Shown here in pieces: positions 4,993 to 5,165 of a stretch of DNA of 5,165 nucleotides (positions are counted from its first letter, which is position 1; every line of letters begins with the position of its first letter). Below the pieces are notes generated by a model. The model was not told where the DNA came from. It worked only from the letters and a program-made list of their open reading frames with translations, and ran no database searches. The stretch lies in NCBI GenBank assembly GCA_943325595.2, contig CALPQA020000182.1, positions 1 to 5,165 on the forward strand. The letters run 5' to 3'. This DNA is from Auritidibacter sp. Marseille-P8566. Its GTDB lineage: Bacteria; Bacteroidota; Bacteroidia; Flavobacteriales; Flavobacteriaceae. A program made the position numbers and the translations under genes.

Positions 4993-5165
4993 TTATTGGG
5001 CTATCCAACCGCCATCAACCGCCAGAGCTTGCCCCGTAACGAAAGAAGCCTCGTTGGAACAAAGCCAGATTACAGCATTGGCAACTTCGTCTGGTTGTCC
5101 TAAACGACCGATGGGTTCTTGAGCGGCAAATTGCGCTTCGGCATTTTTGTTATTGCCCGTTAAAC
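4993..5165 (-). CDS. Short-chain dehydrogenase/reductase (SDR), C-terminal 56 residues only
   Basis: The gene enters from the right edge and ends at TAA (4993-4995). The visible 56 residues contain [19 protein letters not shown] and [13 protein letters not shown] near the end, the standard tail of classical FabG-like SDRs: P-x-G-R-x-G-x-P-x-E-V-A is the segment after the substrate loop, and TGQ-x-x-x-VDGG closes the Rossmann fold at the subunit interface. These enzymes oxidise alcohols or reduce ketones with NAD(H) or NADP(H) in the cytoplasm. The cofactor-binding glycine motif and the Ser-Tyr-Lys catalytic residues lie outside the window, so neither cofactor nor substrate can be inferred. 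A terminator follows directly, making this the last gene of its transcript. Confidence 0.9.
   Translation of the reverse strand, partial: LTGNNKNAEAQFAAQEPIGRLGQPDEVANAVIWLCSNEASFVTGQALAVDGGWIAQ

Overview
The window looks like a chromosomal piece of a Flavobacterium-like Bacteroidota genome. The evidence is AT-rich sequence, no Shine-Dalgarno motifs before the starts, TATATTTG boxes matching the Bacteroidota -7 promoter element (TAnnTTTG), a transposase fragment of flavobacterial type, and a dispersed intergenic element common in this phylum. All recognisable host genes lie on the minus strand, so the window reads right to left.

Right edge to 4556: the C-terminus of a short-chain dehydrogenase/reductase enters from the right and ends at 4993. 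It is followed by an intrinsic terminator, a GC-only palindrome, a roughly 110-bp MITE/REP-like element and a non-coding stretch with a 10-bp inverted repeat.

Middle (4555 to 3295): two small genes for exported proteins of unknown function (4127-4555 and 3463-3855) are separated by the decayed 5' end of an IS1182-type transposase gene on the opposite strand. After the second small gene comes a short GC-rich island that may be the worn 3' end of an older gene, then an intrinsic terminator.

The 2750-3294 stretch has no gene. It holds three and a third tandem copies of a 63-bp AT-rich, internally palindromic repeat, then a cluster of TTAATCG-type words next to a good promoter box.

Left (2749 to 1): a translationally overlapping pair. 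The first gene encodes a GH130-family beta-mannoside phosphorylase/hydrolase-like enzyme. The second encodes a large GT4-type glycosyltransferase carrying a C-terminal helical domain, and it runs off the left edge. Their 11-bp overlap and shared promoter suggest joint expression in making and turning over a cytoplasmic glycan, probably mannose-containing; the actual substrate cannot be read from the sequence.

I found no clear new defence or mobile system. The most unusual features are the 63-bp palindromic repeat array upstream of the glycan operon, the GT4-helical-domain/GH130 pair with its non-canonical EX7E site, and the debris around the two secreted-protein genes.
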